A stretch of DNA of 64,000 nt, taken from positions 94,596,051 to 94,660,050 of the forward strand of contig OY821521.1 of assembly GCA_963682025.1 (NCBI GenBank), read 5' to 3'. Positions 31,263 to 40,606 of this stretch are shown here, one piece after another (within the stretch, counting starts at the first letter, position 1; every line of letters begins with the position of its first letter). Source of the DNA: Cordilura impudica. Its lineage: Eukaryota; Arthropoda; Insecta; Diptera; Scathophagidae. The notes beneath the pieces were generated by a model. It had not been told where the DNA came from and did not search any database. It saw nothing but the letters and a program-made list of their open reading frames with translations. The position numbers and the translations under genes are program-made.

Positions 31263-32765
31263 ATGCCGGGAACTGCACTTGATATTTTTATTCGCGATTC
31301 GGATACGCTCATTAAATTTGAAGCGAAATTCAACGATATTCGTGAGGAGTTACATTCGGTATTTAATCTTGAAATTCGTGGAAAAGAATTGGACTTGCTT
31401 TGGGAACAAGTAAAATCGACATATCGTACTTGTTTATCATATTTAGAAAATTCGGATGACGCGGAACCAGCGGATTTTGACGCGGCTGAATCGAAATATG
31501 AAGCCACTTTTAACGCGTACGTTAATTGTTTATCTAGGATTAATGAACGATTACACCATTTTAAATCCAACGCGACACCGAAAGAGCAGTCTCAGTCTTC
31601 TAGCGTAAACCTCCATTCAGCTGACAACTTTTGTCATAATTTAACGCTGCCGCCATGCGATACCGACGTTTTTGAGGGCGATTACATTTCTTGGCCCACT
31701 TTTAGGGATCTTTTTACAGCGGTTTATATCAATAACTCTCGACTTAGCAATATTGAGCGGCTATGCCATCTAGTTCGGAAAACTAGTGGCGAAGCTCGGG
31801 AAATTGTTTCGAAATGCCCTCTCACTAATCAAAGTTTTGATGTTGCGTGGCGCAACTTGAGGGACGCATATGATAATCCGCGTATGCTGGTTAATAACCA
31901 GTTAAAATCGCTATTTAGCCTTCCCTTTCTTGATAAGGAAACCTCGTCGGGATTAAAAACTTTACAACGCGGAATAAACGGTTGCCTTACGGCTATGTCA
32001 ATTTATAATATTTCGACGCACAGCTGGGATCCTATTATTGTATTTCTTTGCATTCAACGGTTACCTTCGCAAACTGTTAGTCTGTGGGAACAGAGTATAA
32101 AGGACAAATCAGCTTTGTCACTCTGGAAGGATTTGGACCTCTTTCTGACAGAAAGAGTTCAAACTTTAGATTGTTTACGTGATCTTAGGGGTTCAGAATC
32201 TGCTAAACGGCTTTCTGAACCTAAAATCAAAGCGCATCATACCAATGCTGCTTCAACTTCAAGTGCTTCTTGTGTTCTTTGTAAGAATCAAGTTCACTTT
32301 TTACGTTCTTGTCATCGATTCAAAAGTTTATCTGTTGCGGATCGATTTTCTACGGTAAAAAAGTTTCACTGTTGTGTCAATTGTCTCGCAAGGACACATG
32401 AAGCTAAAAATTGTAGCAGTTCGTATAATTGCTCCATTTGTAACAAGAGACATCATACTATGTTACACCGTGAATTACCATCTTCTGAAGTTTCTAGGGA
32501 TATTAATCGGTCGAATTCGGGTGTTAGTTCGGTTTCTGTTTCTCGGGTTTCAAACTCCGTACCTGCAATCGCATCATCTTCGAATGCCAATCATGCCACA
32601 GCTCCTACAAATCGTCAAGTATTTCATACAGCACAAAGTAGGACTGTACTTTTAGGGACGGCTATGGTGAATCTTATTCATCAGGGTACTACGTACCCAG
32701 CCCGGGCCCTTATTGCCCTGCTTCTGAAGCATCGTTCATTTCTGAACGTTTGCAAAATCGCCTGA
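31263..32765 (+). CDS. gag: BEL/Pao Gag with start of protease region
   Basis: ATG at 31263, 500 residues. N-terminal third is helical and acidic. From about residue 125 the LPPCDTDVFEGDYISWPTFR motif opens the DUF1759 (BEL Gag) domain, which continues with LSNIERLCHLVRKTSGEAR and WDPIIVFLCIQRLP. Zinc-knuckle cysteines follow: CVLC from residue 337, CVNCLARTHEAKNC at about 371-384, CSICNKRHHTMLH at about 389-401. Gag binds genomic RNA and forms particles. The last 20 or so codons are out of frame: homology to the aspartic protease (DUF1758) stops at about 32715 and resumes one frame over, in the next frame, suggesting loss of a single base at the codon expected to carry the protease active-site Asp. 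True Gag would therefore normally run on into Pol. Confidence 0.92.
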   Translation: MPGTALDIFIRDSDTLIKFEAKFNDIREELHSVFNLEIRGKELDLLWEQVKSTYRTCLSYLENSDDAEPADFDAAESKYEATFNAYVNCLSRINERLHHFKSNATPKEQSQSSSVNLHSADNFCHNLTLPPCDTDVFEGDYISWPTFRDLFTAVYINNSRLSNIERLCHLVRKTSGEAREIVSKCPLTNQSFDVAWRNLRDAYDNPRMLVNNQLKSLFSLPFLDKETSSGLKTLQRGINGCLTAMSIYNISTHSWDPIIVFLCIQRLPSQTVSLWEQSIKDKSALSLWKDLDLFLTERVQTLDCLRDLRGSESAKRLSEPKIKAHHTNAASTSSASCVLCKNQVHFLRSCHRFKSLSVADRFSTVKKFHCCVNCLARTHEAKNCSSSYNCSICNKRHHTMLHRELPSSEVSRDINRSNSGVSSVSVSRVSNSVPAIASSSNANHATAPTNRQVFHTAQSRTVLLGTAMVNLIHQGTTYPARALIALLLKHRSFLNVCKIA

Positions 32766-35137
32766 AAATTTCGACGCATTCGACGAATGCTCAAATTTCA
32801 GGAGTTAATCAGGCAGTTACGGCAATGTCTAGAAAACTTTGTTCATTAAAAATTGGCTCCACCCTCGATTCATCCCTTGTATTGGAAACATTGGCACTTG
32901 TTTTGCCAAATATTTCGGGTAATTTACCATCATTTACAGTCCACTCGTATTTAAAGGAAAGTTTGCCAAACCTTCGTTTGGCCGATATTAATTTTGATGA
33001 CAGTCGACCTGTTGATCTTTTGCTTGGCGCGGATTTATATCCAAGAATTCTGTTGGGAGAAATCTGTCGTAATATTTTGGGCTCTTTACTAGCTCAGAAC
33101 ACTATTTTTGGCTGGATTATTACTGGTCCAGTTGTACAACCTCAAGTTCAGGTATATTCTACGAATGTCGAATTTTCAGAGGAAGATTGCCTTAACAAAA
33201 ATCTTTTGAGATTCTGGGAACTTGAGGAAACTCCTAAAAGAAAAATTCTGTCTCCATTTGACAAATTTTGTGAGGAAAATTATAAAGCGACTACTCGTCG
33301 CGAATCTGATGGTCGATATGTAGTGACTCTCCCATTTAAGCCTGAATTTCCTGAAAAATTTTCTTTAGGGACTTCAAGACCTGGTGTTATGGGACAATAT
33401 CTTAGGACCGAATCATCTTTACTGCGTAGACCTGAAATTAAGGAGATGTACGATGACGTCGTTAGGGAGTATTTGGACATAGGACATATGAGACCGGTAT
33501 TACCAAATTTTTCATCTCCTACCTCTTTTTGTTATTTACCTCATCATCCGGTGGTAAAACTAGAACGTAAGACAACTAAATTGAGAGTTGTTTTCAACGC
33601 TTCAAATAGAACTTCTAATGGAATTAGTTTAAACGATTGCCTTTACGTAGGACCTACCTTACAAGCAGACTTAGTTCTACTTATTCTTAGATGGCGTCTG
33701 TTTAAATTCGTCTTCAATTGTGATATTACTCAAATGTATAGGCAGATTCGGGTTGATCCGTCGCATACCCCTTTTCAACGAATTTTGTTTAGGGATTCTC
33801 CGACGGAGACTGTAAGGGACTATGAATTACAGACAGTGACTTTTGGCGTTAACTGCGCTCCATACCTTGCCATTAGGACGTTATTACAACTCGCGGACGA
33901 TTCTGAGGCTGAGTTTCCTCTCGCAGCACATATTCTACGAAAGTGCATGTACGTTGACGACGTTTTGACAGGGACTCATGACATTTCGACTGCATTAATG
34001 GCTCGTGATCAACTCGTCGCTGCTTTGGCCTCTGCTAAGTTTCAGCTAAGAAAATGGACTTCAAACGAACGGAGTATTTTGAAAGACATACCTTTGGACC
34101 ACTTAGTTGACGCTAAATTATTGACCTTTATAGAATCGAGTACTTCAAAGACTTTAGGAATTCAGTGGAACGCTCAGTTGGACTCGTTTTATTTTAGTGT
34201 GACTCCTATTTCATTAAAATCTGGGTATACTAAGAGGGAAGTCTTATCGACTATCGCGAAATTGTTGGATCCTGTAGGTTGGTTAGGTCCTGTAATTGTG
34301 GTTGCTAAAATTATCATGCAAAAAATTTGGCTTGATAATATAAATTGGGATGATATGCTTCCAATTTCGACGGAAGTTGAATGGAAAAGATTTGTAACTT
34401 CTTATCATGAGGTAAATACTATTCGTATTCCAAGATGGGTTAATTATTCGCCGGGAAATTCTGTTGAGCTTCATGTTTTTTCTGATGCCTCGGAAAAGGC
34501 ATACGCGGGGGTGATTTATATTCGAATTCAGGCTTCTAACGGCGAAATTCATACTCACCTACTTTCATCGAAAACCAAAGTAGCCCCCATCAAATCAATT
34601 TCTCTACCTCGTTTAGAACTGTGCGGGGCGGTGTTAGCCTCTGAACTTTTGAAGACGGTAATAGGTGAAATTTATATTAAAATTGATCAAATTTACTGTT
34701 GGACTGATTCGACGATAGTCCTTTCTTGGTTAAGGAAAACGCCGTGTTCCTGGACCACATTTGTAGCGAACAGAGTATGCCGCATTCAAGAAAATGTAGG
34801 AAACCATAATTGGTATCATGTACGTTCTGAGGAAAATCCTGCAGATTTAGGTAGTCGTGGTACTTCTCCCACTGAGCTGGAAAATAATGAGCTTTGGTGG
34901 CATGGTCCAAGATGGCTGGGTCAAGATAAGGTGCACTGGAATATAACGGATCTAAGTTATCTTGACACTGACATTGAGGGTCGGGTTGTCAAAACTCATG
35001 CTTCCTTCTTTACGGACGTTAAGGGAGAAGATATATATGTGGATATTTTGAATAATTACTCTCGTCTTGATCGAGCTCTTCGGATAATCTCATATATTTT
35101 GAGGTTCTTTTACAATAGTCATCCAGCTCATAGTTGA
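32716..35137 (+). CDS. pol: BEL/Pao protease (rest), reverse transcriptase and RNase H
   Basis: The frame is open from near the gag frame break and overlaps the gag frame by about 50 bases; the first in-frame methionine-type codon at 32750 is TTG and is not a likely start. Domains: DUF1758 protease remainder (about 125 residues, with DLLLGADLYPRILLGE), then reverse transcriptase with motif A FNCDITQMYRQI (Asp codon 33722-33724), FGVNCAPYLAIRTL, and the catalytic YVDD at 33950-33961. RNase H follows with FSDASEKAYAGV (Asp codon 34484-34486), LPRLELCGA and WTDSTIVLSW. It ends in the integrase linker NPADLGSRG. The frame stops at TGA 35135-35137, and the integrase continues in the same frame four bases later, so the stop is in mid-polyprotein. 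Loss of the protease start and this stop would both prevent a normal polyprotein. Confidence 0.92.
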
Positions 35138-35140
35138 CCT

Positions 35141-36529
35141 ATGAATGTGGATAAAATCGTTGCTGGTTATGAAATCAGAAGAACAAAATTGCATTTAGCC
35201 ATTGTGGCTCAGAAACATCACTATGCAGATGAATATAAGTGCCTGTTAGACAAAAAACCGTTAAGTTCAAAGAGTTGCCTTATTTCTTTGAATCCCTTTC
35301 TCGACAAAGACGGTGTGATAAGATTGAATGGTCGCTTGGTTAAATCACCATCCCTTTCATATACGGAGAAATATCCTATTATTTTACCTTATTCGAGCCG
35401 ATTTACTCAATTGTTAATAGAATTTGTTCATATGATTTCCATTCACGGTGGAAATCAGTTGATGTTGCGAATACTGCGCATTGAATATTGGGTTCCATGC
35501 TTGAAGTCGAAAATTCGTGGAGTCATTGGTCGTTGTAAACGGTGTATTATTGACCGTAAAGTATCTTGTCGTCAAATTATGGCGGCTCTGCCCCCTGAAA
35601 GAACTACTCTTACTAGACCATTTATGACAACGGGCGTTGATTTTGCTGGTCCCTTTGACATCAAAAGTTTCACGGGCAGAGCTTGTAGGATAACGAAGGG
35701 CTACGTTTGTATTTTTGTTTGCTTTTCTACGAAAGCAATTCATTTAGAGGCAACGTCTGATTTATCGACGCCTACTTTTTTATCTGCCTTTCACAGATTT
35801 ATTTCTCGACGAGGTTGCCCCTACACTTTATTTTCGGATAATGGCACAAATTTCGTAGGTGCATCGCGTGAATTAGAGAAGGATTTTAAGATATTTCTTA
35901 AGGAAAGTCAGATTGCAGTGGGTTCTATTTATGGTATTCAGGGTTTAACTTGGCGGTTTATACCGGCCGGGGCACCTCATATGGGTGGCCTTTGGGAAGC
36001 CGGGGTCAAGAGTTTTAAACACCATTTTCGTAAGGAAGCGCAATCTTTTAAATATACTTTTGAAGAACTTTCTTCAGTTCTCGCAAGAATTGAAGCTTGC
36101 CTAAATTCACGTCCTCTTTGTTCTATGGCGGATAACCCTCGGGAACCAGTAGCTTTGACTCCTGGTCATTTTTTAATAGGTGGACCAATACTTGCTCCCC
36201 CGGAGCCTGAAATTAATGAATCTCCGATAAGTCTTGTTAATCGATTTCGAAAAATGAAAGCGTTGTCTCAACTTTTTTGTCGCCGATGGAAAGAAGAATA
36301 TTTAATGACGTTAAATAAGCGCTATAAATGGAAATATCCGGAACGCGATCTACAGGAAAACGACTTAGTCGTTATCAAGCATGAAAATCTACCTCCAACA
36401 TCGTGGCGTTTAGGCCGGGTCATAAAAGTTTATCCGGGAAGTGACGGTCGCGTAAGGGTCGCGGATATTCGTACTGCTAATGGGGTTGTAAAACGACCAA
36501 TAACCAAACTGGTCATTTTGACCGAATAA
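35141..36529 (+). CDS. int: BEL/Pao integrase and DUF5641 domain
   Basis: Same frame as pol, 462 residues from an internal ATG. Zinc-binding HHCC: His97, His102, Cys132, Cys135 (CKRC). Catalytic core: TTGVDFAGPF with Asp167, FSDNGTNFVG with Asp233, and GGLWEAGVKSF with Glu286; the spacing of just over 50 residues between the second Asp and Glu is normal for BEL/Pao. C-terminal DUF5641 region ends VVKRPITKLVIL. Integrase joins element DNA to the chromosome, making the 5 bp duplication seen here. All catalytic residues are intact. In this copy it could only be made by read-through of the upstream TGA or by independent initiation. Confidence 0.93.
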   Translation: MNVDKIVAGYEIRRTKLHLAIVAQKHHYADEYKCLLDKKPLSSKSCLISLNPFLDKDGVIRLNGRLVKSPSLSYTEKYPIILPYSSRFTQLLIEFVHMISIHGGNQLMLRILRIEYWVPCLKSKIRGVIGRCKRCIIDRKVSCRQIMAALPPERTTLTRPFMTTGVDFAGPFDIKSFTGRACRITKGYVCIFVCFSTKAIHLEATSDLSTPTFLSAFHRFISRRGCPYTLFSDNGTNFVGASRELEKDFKIFLKESQIAVGSIYGIQGLTWRFIPAGAPHMGGLWEAGVKSFKHHFRKEAQSFKYTFEELSSVLARIEACLNSRPLCSMADNPREPVALTPGHFLIGGPILAPPEPEINESPISLVNRFRKMKALSQLFCRRWKEEYLMTLNKRYKWKYPERDLQENDLVVIKHENLPPTSWRLGRVIKVYPGSDGRVRVADIRTANGVVKRPITKLVILTE

Positions 36530-36972
36530 TTTACACTTTTTCTTCGATATTTTCTTTAAATTTTTTATTGTTTCATAGAAATATGGAATCTCTCCCTAAC
36601 CTTTTTGAGATGCTCTGCTCGATTATGAGGATGCTATGGCGCAATACACCGTTTTTGGATGGGTCATATGTGGCCCATCTCCATTGTAGAGTCCTTACTG
36701 GCTCATATGTAGAGTCCTTACTGGCTCAAATTGTAGAGTCCCTACTGGCTCATACTTATTTATAATCAATTTTCCATTGGGGTCCCTACTGGCCTATGGA
36801 AAATTGTTACGTCGAGGTCCCTACTGGCCAATTTAAGTGTTTAAAAAAAAAAAAAAAATTTGAATTCAAGCTCACATTTTTAAACTGAACTATGCCTTAT
36901 TTTAAGATACTTAAGTTATTTGTTAAAGTATTATTGTTGCAACACACCTTGATGTTGCAAGGTGGCCGGCAA
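36530..36972 (+). repeat. BEL 3' region with 'gtccctactggc' repeats
   Basis: At least seven short repeats of the form gagtcc.tactggctcata occur between about 36688 and 36830, spaced 22-45 bp. A 17 bp A run follows at 36843-36858. The sequence just before the LTR is aaggtggccggcaa, a poor polypurine tract but in the expected place. There is no env frame. Confidence 0.75.
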
Positions 36973-37372
36973 TGTTTAAGTACAATTTAATATTTTCTTT
37001 GTACTTTTCCGCCTTTGAGTCAATTAGCCATTTTTGGGTTAATTCTGGGTTAAAATCTATGAAACTCCTTTTTTTATACATCGTTGAAAGGAGTGTTTAC
37101 ATAGATTTTAACTAGTAAAACCGTTAACGGTACTTAGATATTGCTCGCCACCTTCTCTCTTTATTTTTTAACTTATAAAATCAATCGTTTTGGTACCTTC
37201 GTACAATTCGTACACATAAACACCATCCGCTGTGCATATTTTTAAAAAAGGTAATACATCTTTTATACATTTGTATATACAAATAAAATAGAGATTTTAT
37301 TTTCTCTTGCTAAAAACCTTATACTATATTGTGTTTTTATTTTTTATATATTTTTTGCTACATACGCAAACA
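36973..37372 (+). repeat. BEL 3' LTR
   Basis: Identical to the 5' LTR over 400 bp in my comparison. Polyadenylation signal AATAAA at 37282-37287. Followed by the duplicated ctatc and then the interrupted Helitron sequence. Confidence 0.95.
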
Positions 37373-37917
37373 CTATCCATATTAATAATAGATGGCCTCG
37401 CACAAATTTACAAAGCTCTCCCTCTCATAGTACTCAATATATATGATCTTAAAATGGAATAACCGCATATAGCGCCATCTGTTGAGATTTTTGAACTTTT
37501 CTTTTTTCCTACACCTTCACGTGGCAGTTACAAACAAACTCGCAGAAGAAAGTATTCCTTTTGATCCTGTTTTCAAGTTTTAAGCGGACGAAAAAACCAC
37601 GATTGATTTTTATATATATAAGATAAAATATGTATGAAAAATGTGTACCTGTAATTTAAAAAAAAAATTATATTAGTTTATCATGTTATATCTATGGTTT
37701 TCTAGAATAACCGCGTATGTCATAAAATCAAAATGCTCAGGGGAGCCAAAAACGTTATATTTCAAATTATTGGCTCGATATACAGTTTTAAGAACTTTTT
37801 ATTTAACAGTCCTGCAGATATGGGCAATAAATAATTTATATAAATTTTTGTGTCAAAAATCTTCAGTGGAATACATCCTAGAGAAGGACGAAAAAAACAA
37901 TATGTAAATTACACTTA

Positions 37918-39551
37918 AGGTACGGTCACATTAGGCAAATATTTGACAAAAAACGCCAAATATTTGTTTGCCTCAGTCTGACCACAAAATATTATTTGTC
38001 GTCAAACAACAAAACAGCTGATTTTAGGCAAACAAAATTATTTGCCTGCAAACAAATATTTGCCTAATGTGACCACTCACGACCAAATATTTTCCTCAAT
38101 TTTGGACAAATAATTATTTGACCTTACAAAACATTTGTAAGAGCAAACAGTGGCAAACAACAGTTGTTTCAGCAGTGATGTCAACTTTTAAAATTTAATT
38201 CAGTCATATCTTAAAAAAAAGCTTTTTGTTTTCAAAAGCATTTGTTGTGCAACTTGTTAATATTCATTAAAAATTGACTTTAAAGGAAACTGTTATCACA
38301 AAAAAATCAATTAACCCGTTATGAACCTATTTGGATTTTTTAAAGTTATTTTGGGAAAACGTGGCATTATCTCATAAAATGACCTATATAGTGTTTGATT
38401 TTACAACTGAATGTATGCTGGATCCACTAGCTTCATTTCAATGTATATTTTGACCTCTTAACCACTTAAGGATCGGATATATTAGAAATTTTACATTCAA
38501 CTTTAAGGTTTTTTTTTAAATATGTTGTTATTTCTATTTCTATAGCATAATAAATAATGGTATAATTTCAAATATGGTTATGAATGGGTTAATTTCCTGA
38601 ATAATGAGCAACACTAACTTACAAATGACTATATACATCCTGTCCTGAAAGGGTTAAGAGGTCAAAGTATACATAGAAATAAATAAAGCTAGTTTTTATT
38701 CAGTTTATTCATGATATACATATGTATGTCTACTTACGATAAAATTCCATATTAAAGAAAAATATCTATTACAATGACACAAAATTTTAAATAGGTTCAT
38801 AATGGGTTAATGGATTTCAAATTTAAAAATATCGAGTAAAAGACACTCAAGTAAGTTTTTAAAATATATATATTGTGCTGAAATACGATACTAAATAACA
38901 AAATTATATCCAAGTATATGGCAAAAGTTTCGAAGTCCATAACTCGGAAAATAGGCTCGATAGTCGAAAAAAAAATATTTTCCTAGAACCGCAATAAAAT
39001 GCTTTATAAGTGGTGACAATTTGATACCGATCGGGGCATTGCCTCTAAACACCACTTAGCCAAATTTATTTTTAACTTTAGCGTATTTATCATTTTAAAA
39101 ACACAGAATTTGCCACACTGTTACATTACTTAAAATAAACAGCTGTTTATTTTGTAAACAAAGAAAAAAATAATTATAGTTAAAAATAATATTTAAATAT
39201 AATATAACAGTAAACTTCCAAAACTAACACCAATGCGCTCCACAGCACAAAATAAGAAAACTTTCCTCCTCATGCAACATTTGGAAATTTCTGATCAAAT
39301 ATATTTTTAATTTTCGACAGTTTGATCAAACAATTTTTTTAGTCAAATATTTGTACAAGTGTGACCGCACGGCAAATATGTTTTCCTTGTTTTTATTTCC
39401 CACTATTTGGCAGCTGTTTGATCAAACAAAAAGAGGCAAATAAATGTGTCTAGTGTGACCACAAAATCAACTCTGTATTTGTTTCACAAAATTTTTGGCA
39501 AATACGAGAAAACAAGTTTGCGTCAAATATTTGCCTAATGTGACCGTACCT
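37918..39551. mobile_element. 1634 bp non-autonomous TIR element, TTA-flanked
   Basis: Left AGGTACGGTCACATTAGGCA at 37918, right the inverse ending at 39551; the arms continue through 'aaatatttgac'. Subterminal motifs 'tgtgacca' and 'caaatatttg' recur many times in both ends (38015-38160, 39360-39540). TTA at 37915-37917 and 39552-39554. No coding sequence. The TTA duplication suggests PIF/Harbinger, though the many subterminal motifs are also seen in hAT elements. Confidence 0.75.
38315..38806. mobile_element. 492 bp piggyBac-type MITE, nested
   Basis: Ends CCCGTTATGAACCTATTT and AAATAGGTTCATAATGGG, flanked by TTAA at 38311-38314 and 38807-38810. TTAA duplication with CCC...GGG ends is the piggyBac signature. 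An inner inverted pair, 'tgacctcttaacc' (38450) and 'gggttaagaggtca' (38648), makes the whole element one long hairpin. Confidence 0.82.
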
Positions 39552-39554
39552 TTA

Positions 39555-40083
39555 GGGCCATTATTACAACTTGCCTTTAAAGTAAATGTTAGTTAAAGGT
39601 AACTTTAGCTAAAGTGAGCAATAAAGTTACCTTTAACTTCTTTTCGTTATTACAACTTCCCAGTAAAATAAAATTACTTTTGACCAAATGAATTGGTTTA
39701 TCAAAATACGTAGTGGCAACGTTCCTTTATTTGTTCGCAAATAAATACTAAAAACAATTGAATAAAAACCAAAAACCTTTATTATAAGTTGCATAATTGT
39801 TGTAAATGTGTAATAAAACTTTTTAAAAAATATACAAGCATATATTAAAGTATATGTAAATAGATTTATTTTCAAAACTAAATTGATGTGAGTTTTTTCT
39901 TCACAGATCAGAAAATGTGGCAACATTAAATACATAAACCTCACGTTAAAAGTTAAAGGCAACAATATCTTCCCTTTAGCTTATCGGTCGCTTTTAGCTT
40001 AAAGTAGAGTTGTAATAACGAAAAACTAATAATCTGCCCGATAACATCCTTACCTTAGCTATTGGCAGGTTGTAATAAGGCCC
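39555..40083. mobile_element. 529 bp TTA-flanked MITE abutting the previous one
   Basis: Left GGGCCATTATTACAACTTGCC begins at 39555, right is the inverse ending 40083 (ttgtaataaggccc). Further inverted motifs 'cgttattacaactt' (39646) and 'gttgtaataacg' (40008) lie inside. TTA at 39552-39554 is shared with the neighbour, and TTA at 40084-40086 follows. No coding. Confidence 0.8.
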
Positions 40084-40606
40084 TTAAAGTGTGTGCAGAT
40101 AAAACAACTTATGTCGAAAAAAAACTTACCAATGCAACCACCATGTAGACATAAGTTGTTGTTGCTTGAAAAAGGGATTTTTTTGTTCGTCAACAAAAAG
40201 TTAACGGGACTTATGATGAGAATATAACAACGCATCAAGAATAATAGTGACAAAAAATAACAGAAATAAACGCACAAATTTTTATAAGTGGTTATAAACT
40301 GAAAACGAATCCAAAATTATTTTGCATTTTTTTTCATTAACAACGTATGTCGCTATGTGCCGTTTTCTGAGAAAATAATTTGTCAGCGATCAAACGTAGG
40401 TTGACTTACGTCGATAGTGCTGCAAATTAATTTAATAAACATTTAAGTTACGTCGTTATTTAAAGAAAAAACTCAGAAATGGTCAATATTTAAAAAAAAA
40501 AATTAAACACATGTAAAGAACGTTAAAAATTAATATATTTGGCATCATTAACTCAAAACTGACAAAAATGGACATATGCGGTTATTCCAGAAAACCACAG
40601 ATATTA

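Larger units (their letters stand above)
29866..37372 (+). mobile_element. BEL/Pao LTR retrotransposon, complete, 7507 bp
   Basis: Two 400 bp LTRs that I find identical base for base (29866-30265, 36973-37372), bounded TG...CA and flanked by the 5 bp duplication ctatc (29861-29865, 37373-37377). Between them are a primer-binding site, a ~1 kb leader, gag, protease, reverse transcriptase, RNase H, an HHCC/DDE integrase and a C-terminal DUF5641-type domain, in BEL/Pao order. No env-like frame follows. Identical LTRs mean a recent insertion. The coding region is nevertheless split by one frameshift and one in-frame stop, so this copy is probably non-autonomous. Confidence 0.95.
27877..37623 (-). 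mobile_element. Helitron with both termini, carrying a BEL insertion
   Basis: On the minus strand the 5' end is TCTTATATATATAAAAATC at 37623, preceded by A, and the 3' end is CTAG at 27880-27877 followed by T. Insertion between A and T without a duplication is the Helitron rule. A hairpin lies just before the 3' end: GGCAAA/TTTGTC at 27888-27905 (plus-strand order), one mismatch, loop of six. Removing the 7.5 kb BEL element and its duplicated 5 bp leaves about 2.2 kb. Inside are remnants of the two ends of the Rep/helicase gene and several units of the ~140 bp repeat also seen at 9582-10455 (for example near 29478, 29630, 29820 and 37400). Confidence 0.82.
37683..40606. mobile_element. Possible larger TIR element hosting two MITEs
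   Basis: The block 'atctatggttttctagaata' at 37687 with 'accgcgtatgtc' after it is the inverse of 'gacatatgcggttattccag' at 40573 followed by 'aaaaccacagatat'. Arms are about 35 bp with few mismatches. Everything between, except the two MITEs at 37918-40083, would be the body (about 760 bp). I see no transposase. A related motif, 'gaataaccgcatat', also lies at 37459 inside the Helitron, so the arms may come from a repeat that inserted twice. Confidence 0.5.

Noticed and set aside
36530..36972. A possible env-like gene after BEL integrase
   Set aside because: Only 440 bp remain before the 3' LTR, filled with short repeats; the 65-codon frame is repeat-derived.
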